Under the pieces are notes generated by a model that was not told the origin of the DNA, did not search any database, and worked only from the letters and a program-made list of their open reading frames with translations. From Glaciihabitans tibetensis (lineage in GTDB: Bacteria > Actinomycetota > Actinomycetes > Actinomycetales > Microbacteriaceae): 64,000 nucleotides of DNA. The position numbers and the translations under genes are program-made. Location of the stretch: NCBI RefSeq assembly GCF_003003265.1, contig NZ_PVTL01000001.1, forward strand, positions 124,001-188,000, written 5' to 3'. Below are positions 1-7,543 of the stretch, in pieces. Numbering within the stretch: position 1 is the stretch's first letter; each line of letters starts with the position of its first letter.

Positions 1-57
1 GGTGACGAGGAGCAGGACACGACGTCGGGCGGCGCCCCCGAGGACCCCGACAACTAA
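1..57 (+). CDS. C-terminal end of an unidentified acidic protein (partial)
   Basis: An open frame runs from the window edge to a TAA at 55-57 and would give a Glu/Asp/Gly-rich tail ending in PDN. Such acidic disordered ends are common in actinobacterial proteins, but only 18 codons are visible, so neither the family nor the frame can be confirmed. The next gene converges on it with a gap of about 35 bases. Confidence 0.35.
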   Translation, partial: GDEEQDTTSGGAPEDPDN

Positions 58-92
58 CCCGCGCGACGTTTAGCTAGATCGAAGTCGCTCCG

Positions 93-1817
93 CTACTGAT
101 ACGTGACCAAATCCGGAACCGGGAACACCCCAGCGACGGTCTGTTCCGGGTTCAGCATCGGCGCATCCTCGTCGTAGAAATTCTTCCACCCCCAGGCGAC
201 ACCGGCGGGCGCATCCTGATGGAGCGCCCGCCAGGTGGCCTGCTTGTCCGGCTGCGCGCCCAGGCCGTCGGCGTGGATGAGCATCGCTAGCTCGGGGTGG
301 GACATGTCGATCGCAGACCGGTCCCGCAGCATCGATTGCCGAAACTGGTGCAGCACCAGCATCTTCTGAGGCAGTGCCTTCTCGTTCGTGAGTTCTGCCA
401 GCCACGCCGTAACCGCATTCACTTCGACCGCGTCGACACCTCCGACCTGCTTCAGGTGAACCTGGTCGGGTGCTAGCCGCCATTCCGGGTCGATCGCCAG
501 CCCGACGTTGGGCAGCTCCAGTAATTCCTGGTACTGCTTCGCCTGGGTCAGGAAGTCGGTGCGGCCCGGTTGGAGGTCGAGCACGACGTACACCCCTTCA
601 GCGGCGGCCGCGTCGATCCAGGGGCGCAGGCGCGCGGGGTCGAGCTCGTTCGAGTAGTTGCCGTCCGCGCCCGCCGAAGCGGATGCAACGGTCGCGATGA
701 TCTCGAACATCGGAACCACCGTTTTGTCGGTCAGGCCCGCGTAGGGCGCGGCAACATCTTTGGCGCGCTGGATTGCGGCCGCGACATCCTGCTCACCCAG
801 CACGCCCATTGACGGTGTTCCCGGCGTTCCGTAAAGGGCGATGAACTGGTGTTGCGGAAACAACAGCTGGCCACCTCCCGGCAGGGTCGCGCCGGTGCGG
901 GAAGCCCGGATCTTCCAGTCGAGCTCGGGTTCGCCGCCGAACGCGGCTCCGATCGCCAGGGTCTTGCTCGTGGCTGAACCATGCAGGGCTTCGACGGCGG
1001 CGGCGTTAGCCTGCGGGTTGGGGGCGGATGTCGGCAGCAGCTGCACCGCGACCCCGGCAGCCTGTGCGGTGGCGATAGACGCGATCTGCGCGTCCGAGTC
1101 GAGCGCCAGGGCGAGGGTGTCGTCGAGTGGCGGTGCGGGAGTCGTGCGGGGGATGGCCGCAGCGCGATTTCTGTCGGCGGTGCCAGGGGTGCCCGCCGCG
1201 CCGTCCTCGGCGTCGAGGGCGAAGCCGAGCGCGGCCTCAACGTGCTCCTGAGTCGCATCCGATGCGACGATGCGCGGCGTGCCGTCGGCGGGGTCGTTCT
1301 CAGAGCCGTCAGCGGCGTCGTTCCCGGAATTGTTAGCGGCGTCGTCCGCGGAATTGTCAGCGGCGTCGTCCGCGGAGTCGGAGGAGCCTGGTCTCGCCGC
1401 GAAACCCGCCGGATCGCCGATGGACCAGACCGTTGTGACGTTGAGGCGGGTGAACTCATCGCGGAGCGCAGCATCCACCTCACCTGGGGCAGCCGAGGAG
1501 CCCGGGCCTGCACCGTCCGCAACGAGGAGGGGGACACCGACGGCGACGGCCGCCCGTGCAGCGAGGGCCTGCGCGGCGGGGTCACCGGCCGGCGCGACCA
1601 CCACCACGCGGGACTCATCGAAGAGGGCGACGCTGGTGGCGATCGATGCGGCCTGCTCGCTGGCGTCGGCGACGACGGTAAGCGAAGCTTCAGGGCTCGA
1701 TGTGCGGGCCTGGTATTCGGTCGTCGGGGGCGGTTCGGTGGCGGTGCAGGAGCACAGCGCGAGCGTTCCGGCGAGGACCAGAGCAGTGGTGCCGACAGTT
1801 CGGATACGAATAGCCAT
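93..1817 (-). CDS. Secreted lipoprotein with cell-wall-binding-like repeats and a C-terminal barrel-like domain
   Basis: About 574 residues. I start at the ATG at 1817 because it gives a clean signal: MAIRIR, a hydrophobic stretch, then a lipobox LCSC. The longer frame adds nine implausible residues. A -10-like TAGCGT lies at 1825-1830, seven bases before the ATG, so the transcript may be leaderless. Residues about 60-150 (VVVVAPAGD, later VPLLVADG and TVWSIGDP) resemble the cell-wall-binding repeat 2 fold, and a second weaker copy follows a low-complexity Asp/Asn/Ala linker. The last 260 residues (LYGTPG, VYVVLDLQPGR, AIDPEWR, VLHQF) look like a glycosidase-type TIM barrel. Inferred role: surface protein acting on or binding wall glycans. 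The specific function is unknown. Confidence 0.75.
   Translation of the reverse strand: MAIRIRTVGTTALVLAGTLALCSCTATEPPPTTEYQARTSSPEASLTVVADASEQAASIATSVALFDESRVVVVAPAGDPAAQALAARAAVAVGVPLLVADGAGPGSSAAPGEVDAALRDEFTRLNVTTVWSIGDPAGFAARPGSSDSADDAADNSADDAANNSGNDAADGSENDPADGTPRIVASDATQEHVEAALGFALDAEDGAAGTPGTADRNRAAAIPRTTPAPPLDDTLALALDSDAQIASIATAQAAGVAVQLLPTSAPNPQANAAAVEALHGSATSKTLAIGAAFGGEPELDWKIRASRTGATLPGGGQLLFPQHQFIALYGTPGTPSMGVLGEQDVAAAIQRAKDVAAPYAGLTDKTVVPMFEIIATVASASAGADGNYSNELDPARLRPWIDAAAAEGVYVVLDLQPGRTDFLTQAKQYQELLELPNVGLAIDPEWRLAPDQVHLKQVGGVDAVEVNAVTAWLAELTNEKALPQKMLVLHQFRQSMLRDRSAIDMSHPELAMLIHADGLGAQPDKQATWRALHQDAPAGVAWGWKNFYDEDAPMLNPEQTVAGVFPVPDLVTYQ
1312..1380. repeat. 24-bp in-frame tandem repeat in the lipoprotein linker
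   Basis: Copies begin at 1312, 1336 and 1360 with a period of 24 bases and a few mismatches. They encode the Asp/Asn/Ala-rich linker (motifs such as SADDAA and NSADDAA) between the two wall-binding-like halves. The period is a multiple of three, so copy changes alter linker length without breaking the frame. Confidence 0.8.
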
Positions 1818-1866
1818 CGCCTCAACGCTACGCCACACCACCACCGTGCTGCGGCTCGGGCCGTGT

Positions 1867-2988
1867 CTACCGTCGTGCAGTGCGACGTCGTGCAGTGCGA
1901 CGTCGTGCCACCAGCCACGCCGCCACCACCACGCCGAGCGCCACCACCGTGCCGAGAAGGGTTTCTACGGCCCGGTCGGCGATCAGCGTTTGCGTGTCCA
2001 CGGGATGCGAAAGCTCGATCATCACGAGGGCCAGCGGGGTGACGAAGACCAGCGCGAGGCCGTAGTTTCGCCCGACGAGCAGTTCAGCGGCGACCTGCAG
2101 TGCGACCACGGTCACGATGGCGGTGAGCCCAGACGGGTTCAACGACAGGATTGCCCAGGCGAGAACCAGTCCCGCCAGCGTTCCCAGCACGCGGTGGGTC
2201 GCGCGGACGAAGGAGTGCGACATGTTCGCCGATGCGATCGGAACGATAGCGGAAACGATCGCCCAATAGGGATGTCCGATTCCGAAGGCGGTCGACAGCG
2301 AGCCGGCTACGGCCGCGGCGATGCCGAATCGCGCGAGGAGCAGCCACTCGCCTGGCCGGGAGAACGTCTCGTGCAACCGCGACCGCAACCCCGGGCGTTT
2401 CCTGACCGTGAGGCCACCGGCTGCCGGGCCAGCCATGGCCGGCGCGACGGCCGCCCTCCGCGCCGGGCGAACGTGCCCGACGCAGCCGACGGCCAGCGCG
2501 AAGATCGCCGTCGCCCCGCTGACCAGCAGCGCGTCGCGGAAGCTGTTGCTGGTAACAGGCACGGAGGCGACGGCGCAGAGTGCGAACACCGCAAACAGCG
2601 GACCCGGCGGATGCCAGCGCAGCACGTCAGAGACCGCCGCGACGATCATCGTCCAGACCGCGGCGACGCCGACAACCACCCACTCCCGATCGGGCAGCGA
2701 CGCGACCGCAACACCGATCAGCATCGACGACATCATGATCGCCGCGGCGGAGGCCTGCATTTTCAGCCGGGGCAGCGTTGCGCTCGCACGACCATAGAGC
2801 GCGGTGAAAGCGCCGAACGCGGCATACAGCGTCCATTCGACGTGGCCGAGCGCCCAGACGGCGAGCAAGGGTGCCGCTACAGAAACTCCTGCGCGGAGGG
2901 CGACGCGGTGTGCGCCGGCGTGGGAACCGACCGTGAAAACGGCACGGAGCCACGCGGATAGGGACGGTGAAGACGACAAGGTTCTCAA
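1867..2988 (-). CDS. FUSC family membrane protein (aromatic-acid efflux type)
   Basis: 373 residues from a TTG start. No in-frame ATG or GTG precedes it and the regulator lies just upstream. The protein has two blocks of hydrophobic helices (about residues 25-150 and 215-355) separated by a hydrophilic loop, the layout of the fusaric-acid-resistance-like FUSC family. The motif FGIGHPYWAIVSA in the second block is typical of the conserved FUSC core. Likely role: inner-membrane export of an organic or aromatic acid. It diverges from a MarR regulator across a perfect palindrome, so ligand-controlled repression is expected. The extreme C terminus is a duplicated Arg-rich RRRTA unit made by a 15-bp DNA repeat. 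Confidence 0.85.
   Translation of the reverse strand: MRTLSSSPSLSAWLRAVFTVGSHAGAHRVALRAGVSVAAPLLAVWALGHVEWTLYAAFGAFTALYGRASATLPRLKMQASAAAIMMSSMLIGVAVASLPDREWVVVGVAAVWTMIVAAVSDVLRWHPPGPLFAVFALCAVASVPVTSNSFRDALLVSGATAIFALAVGCVGHVRPARRAAVAPAMAGPAAGGLTVRKRPGLRSRLHETFSRPGEWLLLARFGIAAAVAGSLSTAFGIGHPYWAIVSAIVPIASANMSHSFVRATHRVLGTLAGLVLAWAILSLNPSGLTAIVTVVALQVAAELLVGRNYGLALVFVTPLALVMIELSHPVDTQTLIADRAVETLLGTVVALGVVVAAWLVARRRTARRRTARR
1871..1908. repeat. 15-bp tandem repeat at the 3' end of the FUSC gene
   Basis: The unit CGTCGTGCAGTGCGA occurs at 1871-1885 and 1886-1900, with a third partial copy to 1908. It encodes RRRTA repeats just before the stop codon on the minus strand. Confidence 0.9.
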
Positions 2989-3027
2989 TCCAGAAAGACA
3001 AGCGGGATGTCGGGTGTGCGACGATTC

Positions 3028-3043
3028 ATTTTACCCGTAAAAT
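3028..3043. promoter_or_regulatory. Palindromic MarR operator overlapping two divergent -10 boxes
   Basis: ATTTTACCCGTAAAAT is a perfect inverted repeat (7 bp arms, 2 bp centre) between FUSC and marR. Read rightwards its end is TAAAAT (3038-3043), exactly six bases before the marR ATG at 3050, a leaderless -10. Read leftwards the mirror TAAAAT (3033-3028) faces FUSC. A dimeric regulator bound here would block both promoters at once. Confidence 0.8.
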
Positions 3044-3049
3044 ACTTTC

Positions 3050-3595
3050 ATGGAGCCCATCGACCCACTTGCACCCCTGACGCCTCCTGAAGGTGGCGAC
3101 CACGAGGACTCCATCGACCGCATACGCCGGGCCTGGTCCTCCCTTCGCCCCGAGATGGACACTTCCGTCGTGGGCACTATCGGACGCATCATCCGTGCCT
3201 CCCGGCATATCGTCATGCTCAGTGATGAGGCGCTCGAGCAGTTCGACATCAACCGGGGCGAGTTCGACGTGCTGTCTGCGCTGAGGCGTTCCGCGGTGCC
3301 GCTCACTGCGTCGGAGCTCGCTCGTTCGCTGGTGACCTCGAACGCCGCGATAACCAAGCGGATGGTGCAGCTGGAGCGGTCGGGGCTCGCGGTGCGGGAG
3401 CGTGACGACCGCGACGGCCGGGTTGTTCGCCTCACCCTGACGCCGGCGGGAGTCGACCTGATCGACGTGGCCGTGCCCGCACAGCTCGCGTTCGAAGAAT
3501 CCGTGGCCGCCGTGATCGCGGAACCGCGCCGGGAACAACTCGAGGAAACGATGCGCATCCTGCTGGCTGAACTCGAGAGACGCACTGCCGACTAG
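3050..3595 (+). CDS. MarR family transcriptional regulator
   Basis: 181 residues. A winged-helix core spans about residues 45-160: FDVLSALRR, then recognition-helix region LTASELARSLVTSNAAITKRMVQLE, then the wing RDDRDGRVVRLTLT, which is the classical MarR DNA-binding layout. An N-terminal extension of about 35 residues precedes the dimerisation helices. The ATG follows a TAAAAT -10 by six bases with no ribosome site, so translation is probably leaderless. The divergent FUSC exporter is the obvious target, and the shared palindrome implies autoregulation. The inducing ligand cannot be read from sequence; phenolic or other lipophilic acids would be normal for the family. Confidence 0.92.
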   Translation: MEPIDPLAPLTPPEGGDHEDSIDRIRRAWSSLRPEMDTSVVGTIGRIIRASRHIVMLSDEALEQFDINRGEFDVLSALRRSAVPLTASELARSLVTSNAAITKRMVQLERSGLAVRERDDRDGRVVRLTLTPAGVDLIDVAVPAQLAFEESVAAVIAEPRREQLEETMRILLAELERRTAD

Positions 3596-3622
3596 CCGGC
3601 GTGCCCGCGTACCATCGTCGAC

Positions 3623-3973
3623 ATGGACGATCGGCGCACACGCTTCAGCTTCATCGCGGAGCTCTGGGAGTGGACTTCCCGCACGAGCTGGTATTTCGTG
3701 TCGGTTCCAACCGACCAGTCTGCCGAGATCGAGGACCAGCCGCGTCCGCCCCGCGGGTTCGGGTCGGTCAAGGTGCGGGTGCGCGTGGGTGCATCCCGCT
3801 GGGAGACCTCGATCTTCCCGTCCTCCGGCACGTCTTCTGTGGCCTCCCCGGAATCCGCCCTGCGGGGCAGCGCTGTGCGCGAGTACGTGCTGCCCATCAA
3901 GAAGTCGGTGCGCTCCGCGGAGGGCATCGCGGTCACCGACCGCGTCAGCGTCGAGCTGGAGTTGCTCGAGTAG
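3623..3973 (+). CDS. DUF1905 domain protein
   Basis: 116 residues. Family-typical motifs are FIAELWEW, WYFVSVP, RGFGSVKVRVRVG, WETSIFP, YVLPIKK and VRSAEGI. The fold is a small beta-barrel domain of unknown biochemical role that is often fused to or next to YdeI/OmdA-like proteins. An insertion of about 20 Ser/Ala-rich residues interrupts the usual spacing between the SIFP and YVLPIKK blocks. TACCAT at 3610-3615 lies seven bases before the ATG, so the gene may be leaderless. It converges on the next gene, and both end within a 31-bp tandem duplication. Confidence 0.85.
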   Translation: MDDRRTRFSFIAELWEWTSRTSWYFVSVPTDQSAEIEDQPRPPRGFGSVKVRVRVGASRWETSIFPSSGTSSVASPESALRGSAVREYVLPIKKSVRSAEGIAVTDRVSVELELLE

Positions 3974-4003
3974 CGTCAGCGTCGAGCTGGAGTTACTCGA
4001 GTA
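3942..4003. repeat. 31-bp tandem duplication covering the ends of two convergent genes
   Basis: Positions 3942-3972 and 3973-4003 are copies differing at one base (G/A). Each contains the palindrome CTCGAG followed by TAG. The first copy supplies the C terminus and stop of the DUF1905 gene; the second supplies the Leu-Leu-Glu-stop end of the opposite-strand hydrolase. The duplication therefore carries stop codons for both strands. Confidence 0.95.
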
Positions 4004-4787
4004 GCGCAGGCGTCGCGCCGAGGAACCCGAGTGCTGCATCACGAAAGGCCCGCGCAGTCGGCGCGTTGAAGTGGTTGCGCCCGGGAATTTCGAAGAAGGT
4101 TCCATTCGGGGTCGCCTCCGCCAATGAGCGGGATGCCGCGAGAATCCCGTCTTCGCTGCCGGTGGCGAACAGCACCGGGTGCGATGGTGCGTTGGCCGCG
4201 TGGGGCTGCGGTCCGCCCCGCATGCCCTCGACCAGCGAGACGAGAGCTCCGAGGTTGTTGTTCGGGATGCCTCCCGCCATCGTCAGATAGCCGGCGGTGA
4301 GCCGGTCCTCCACCACGGTACCGTCGTCGAGGAACTGGCGTGCCTGGTCCACCCGGAACCGGGTGAGCGGGTCTCCGTCGGGGATGCCTCCGAGGACGGC
4401 ACGCTTGATGCGGCTCGGCATTTCCGTTGCGGCTTCCCAGCCGACGCGCGCGCCGAGTGAGTAGCCCACGTAGTCCACTTCGTCGAGCATGAAGGTGTCC
4501 AGCACCTCCAGCACGTCCGTCACCAGCAGCTCCATCGTGTAGGCACCGGGGTCCTGCGGCTTGTCGCTCGCCCCGTGTCCGCGCTGGTCGATGGCGATCA
4601 CGTGAAATCCCGCGCGAAGCAGGTCGCGAACCCAGCCCGTGGCGTGGAAGTTCACCAGCGCGCTCGAGGCGAACCCGTGTACCGCGACGACGGTGGGAGC
4701 ATCGGGATCACCGAACTCGTAGGTGGCGATTTTGACGTTGTCGTGGGCTATCACAACGCGCGGCGAGGGCGCGACCGGGGTAATCAT
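3993..4787 (-). CDS. Alpha/beta hydrolase
   Basis: 264 residues from the ATG at 4787, chosen over the upstream frame because family alignment starts near here and a GGGGGG purine run precedes it. Features of the fold are VVAVHGF (oxyanion region), DQRGHGASD, the nucleophile elbow VGYSLGAR with Ser at about residue 110, and a C-terminal GRNHF that supplies the catalytic His. A complete triad is thus plausible. The fold covers esterases, haloperoxidases and lactonases; substrate is not assignable. The neighbours are functionally unrelated. Confidence 0.88.
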   Translation of the reverse strand: MITPVAPSPRVVIAHDNVKIATYEFGDPDAPTVVAVHGFASSALVNFHATGWVRDLLRAGFHVIAIDQRGHGASDKPQDPGAYTMELLVTDVLEVLDTFMLDEVDYVGYSLGARVGWEAATEMPSRIKRAVLGGIPDGDPLTRFRVDQARQFLDDGTVVEDRLTAGYLTMAGGIPNNNLGALVSLVEGMRGGPQPHAANAPSHPVLFATGSEDGILAASRSLAEATPNGTFFEIPGRNHFNAPTARAFRDAALGFLGATPALLE

Positions 4788-4872
4788 CCCCCCTATTCGA
4801 TCACACCCCGCGCGGGGCGAATGTCGCAGCACCGAGGGTGCCCGCGCCGATCTGCGATCTAAGCGCGCAGAG

Positions 4873-6330
4873 CTACGCGCGTGCGCGCCGTCGCTCCACG
4901 AGGTCGGCGATCGCGAGTCCGAGCGCGAGCACGATGAGCGCGACCGCCATCAGCATTCCGTTGCGAAATCCGTGATGGTAGGCCGCAAGCTGGGTCACCT
5001 GGCCCGTGTCTTGCAGGATGGCCCCGAAGAAGAGGGATGTCGCAGCCGCCGTACCCACCGCGGTGCCGACCCGTTGACCGAGCTGACCCATCGAGCCAGC
5101 AACGCCGCCCTCCTCCACGGGTATCTCGGCGAGGGTCAGCGTCTGGTTGGGTGCGATCACAAAACCGCCGCCGATGCCCGCAACCAGCAGGGCCGCCGCC
5201 ATGCCATAGGGGGCGGTTTCGGCGGGCAGCGTGATGGCGAGAACGATGTCGAGGGTGAAGCCGACGATGACGAAGACGAGGCCGGTCACGACGAGCGCAC
5301 GCCCGTACCGGGCCACGAGGCGACCCCCGTAGAACGCACTAATGGCGGAGGTGAGGGCGAAGGGGATGCTGACCAGGCCGGCGAAGACCGGTGCCAGCCC
5401 GAGCCCCTGCTGCAGGTACAGCGTCGACAGCAGGAATACGGCCGGCAGCGCTCCGAAGTACGCCGTCGCCACGAGCACCCCGTTGCGGTAGGACGACCGG
5501 GCAAACATTGCAAAGTGCACCACCGGAGATTTACCGCGGCGCCGGTACGCGACCTCCCACCAGACGAACAGGGCGCCGAATCCGGCGAACGCGAGCAACC
5601 AGAGCCAGCGCAGGGAGCTGTCTTCCCCGCCTCCCGTGGTGGTGACGAACGGAAAGAGGAGGCTGAACGTGGCGGCGCCCAACAGGAGCACACCGATCGG
5701 GTCGAGGTTCGTCGGTTGGCGCAGACCGCTGGGTTTGGGGAGCAGCCGGGCGGCAAAAACGATGGCCAGCAGCCCGAGGGGGATGTTCATCCAGAACAAC
5801 AGGCGCCACCCGTCGGTGGGCCCGCCGATGGCGATGAGGAGGCCACCGAGGGTCGGCCCGAACGCCGTGCTGACGCCGATAGTCGCGCCGAACAATCCGA
5901 ACGCCCGTCCGCGTTCCTCGCCCCGGAACAGCTCCTGCACGAGGCCGATCACCTGCGGCATCTGGATTCCCGCGGCGAGCCCCTGCAGGATGCGGCCGAT
6001 GACGAGCACCTCGATGGTGGGCGCGAGTGCGCAGAGCACACTGGCCGCGGTGAAGGCCGAGAGCCCGATGATGAACATGAGTTTGCGCGAGTACATGTCG
6101 CCGAGCCTGCCCGCGGGCACCAGCGTCAGGCCGAACGCCAGCGCGTAGCCGGCCACGATGAGCTGCAGGTCGGAGGATCCGGCGCCGAGAGACTCCTCGA
6201 TCGAGGGCAGTCCCACGTTGACTTTGGACAGGTCGAGGATCGTGAGAGCAGCCACACCGACGGCAACGGCGAAGGCCTGCCATCGTGCGCGGTCAGTAGG
6301 GCCGGATGCGGGCGCGGAGGAGTCAGTCAT
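4873..6330 (-). CDS. MFS transporter, DHA2-type (14 TM) drug exporter
   Basis: 485 residues, strongly hydrophobic, with about 14 membrane segments. The first helix carries LTILDLSKVNVGLPSI and is followed by GRLGDMYSRK, the conserved cytoplasmic loop of the major facilitator family. Motif C-like GPTLGGLL follows in helix 5. Length and layout fit the EmrB/QacA branch of proton-driven multidrug exporters. It lies 98 bases downstream of the dipeptidase in the same direction, so co-transcription is possible. Substrate unknown. Confidence 0.9.
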   Translation of the reverse strand: MTDSSAPASGPTDRARWQAFAVAVGVAALTILDLSKVNVGLPSIEESLGAGSSDLQLIVAGYALAFGLTLVPAGRLGDMYSRKLMFIIGLSAFTAASVLCALAPTIEVLVIGRILQGLAAGIQMPQVIGLVQELFRGEERGRAFGLFGATIGVSTAFGPTLGGLLIAIGGPTDGWRLLFWMNIPLGLLAIVFAARLLPKPSGLRQPTNLDPIGVLLLGAATFSLLFPFVTTTGGGEDSSLRWLWLLAFAGFGALFVWWEVAYRRRGKSPVVHFAMFARSSYRNGVLVATAYFGALPAVFLLSTLYLQQGLGLAPVFAGLVSIPFALTSAISAFYGGRLVARYGRALVVTGLVFVIVGFTLDIVLAITLPAETAPYGMAAALLVAGIGGGFVIAPNQTLTLAEIPVEEGGVAGSMGQLGQRVGTAVGTAAATSLFFGAILQDTGQVTQLAAYHHGFRNGMLMAVALIVLALGLAIADLVERRRARA

Positions 6331-6368
6331 CCCCAGTCACGCTACCTGTATCTGGGCGGTGCGCGGTC

Positions 6369-6401
6369 ACTCTTGTGGACGCGGACACTCGTGTGGACGC
6401 G
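6369..6401. repeat. 18-bp imperfect tandem repeat between dipeptidase and MFS genes
   Basis: ACTCTTGTGGACGCGGAC at 6369-6386 is followed by ACTCGTGTGGACGCG at 6387-6401. It sits about 30 bases past the dipeptidase stop codon. No function is evident. Confidence 0.7.
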
Positions 6402-6428
6402 CTTAGCCCGCCCCGAGACATCCGCCCC

Positions 6429-7538
6429 CTACCGGGCTGCGCTGGCGAACGCCGCATCGGTATCTTCGAGCACCCGCAGGATGTTGCGTCCGGTGAGCAG
6501 TGACAGTTCGTCCGCGTTCCAGCCGCGGCCTGCCAGCTCGGCGAGGAGCCGGGGGTAGGAGGCGACATCTTCCAGGCCCACGGGAAAGTCCGGAGTGCCG
6601 TCGTAATCGCCGCCGAGCCCGATGTGGTGCAGACCCGCGACCGCGCGAGCGTGCTCGACGTGATCCGCAGCGTCTGCGACGGTGACCGCCGGGGGCGCGC
6701 CGACCTGTCCGGAGGCCGCCCAGTCGGCGTACCGCTCCGACAGGAACATCGGCACGAACGTGATCATCTGCACGCCGCCGTTGGCCGCGAGCCGGGACAG
6801 CACGTCGTCAGACACATTGCGGGGGTGCGTGGCGACGGTGGAGCAGGAGGAGTGGCTGAAAATGACCGGTGCGGACGTGATGTCGAGGGCGCCGTGCGCC
6901 GTCGCCGCCGAGACGTGCGAGAGGTCGACGAGCATCCCGAGCCGGTTCATCTCGCGAACGAAGTCCTCACCCGTGGCGCTCAGCCCGTCGTGTTCGGGGT
7001 CGTCGGTGCCGGAATCGGCCCAGGTCGTGGTCGAGGTGTGAGTGAGCGTCATGTAGCGCACTCCCAGGCGGGCGAACATGCGGAGTACCGCCGCGGATTC
7101 GCTGATCGAGTGGCCGCCCTCGGCGCCCAACAGCGACGCGATGCGGCCGCTGGCAACTGATTTCCGCACGTCGTCGGCCGACCGGGCGAGTGCGAAATGG
7201 GTGGGGTGCCGTTCGACCAACCGGTAGACGAAGTCGATCTGCTCCAGCGTGTACCGCACGGCGTCTGCGCCCAGCTCGTCGACGGGTGCGAAGACCGACC
7301 AGAACTGGGCGCTCACGCCGCCAGCGCGGAGGCGGGGGATGTCGGTGTCAACGGCAGTCACGCCCGCGTCGAGGCCCTCAACGGAGTAGTCCCGTGCGGT
7401 CCGGCTGACCCAGGCGAGGTCGTTGTGGCCATCGATCACGCCACAGCGCTCGAGCGCAGAGATCACCACCTCGAGCTGGGCAGGCGGAATGTCGGAATGG
7501 AAGTCGCGCACTGCGTCGGAAACGGCGGGGTTCGTCAC
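6429..7538 (-). CDS. Membrane-dipeptidase-like peptidase, family M19
   Basis: 369 residues from a GTG start five bases after the sigma-factor stop codon. Family M19 dinuclear zinc motifs are visible: DGHNDLAW (His38, Asp40), GAEGGHS (bridging Glu near residue 140), DLSHVS, FSHSSC and GLGGDYDG. The barrel is complete and close to the usual length. It should hydrolyse dipeptides, perhaps D-residue-containing ones. No signal peptide is present, so it is probably cytoplasmic. Tight spacing makes it the third gene of a YciI-sigma-dipeptidase operon. Confidence 0.93.
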   Translation of the reverse strand: MTNPAVSDAVRDFHSDIPPAQLEVVISALERCGVIDGHNDLAWVSRTARDYSVEGLDAGVTAVDTDIPRLRAGGVSAQFWSVFAPVDELGADAVRYTLEQIDFVYRLVERHPTHFALARSADDVRKSVASGRIASLLGAEGGHSISESAAVLRMFARLGVRYMTLTHTSTTTWADSGTDDPEHDGLSATGEDFVREMNRLGMLVDLSHVSAATAHGALDITSAPVIFSHSSCSTVATHPRNVSDDVLSRLAANGGVQMITFVPMFLSERYADWAASGQVGAPPAVTVADAADHVEHARAVAGLHHIGLGGDYDGTPDFPVGLEDVASYPRLLAELAGRGWNADELSLLTGRNILRVLEDTDAAFASAAR

Positions 7539-7543
7539 CCTTC

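Noticed and set aside
1270..2961. Long plus-strand open frame of about 560 codons across the lipoprotein and FUSC genes
   Set aside because: It lies antisense to two well-supported genes, has Arg/Ala-rich composition typical of high-GC shadow frames, and shows no domain.
4723..6558. Long plus-strand frame opposite the MFS exporter
   Set aside because: Composition is low-complexity Glu/Arg/Gly, it mirrors the codon structure of the exporter on the other strand, and contains no recognisable motif.
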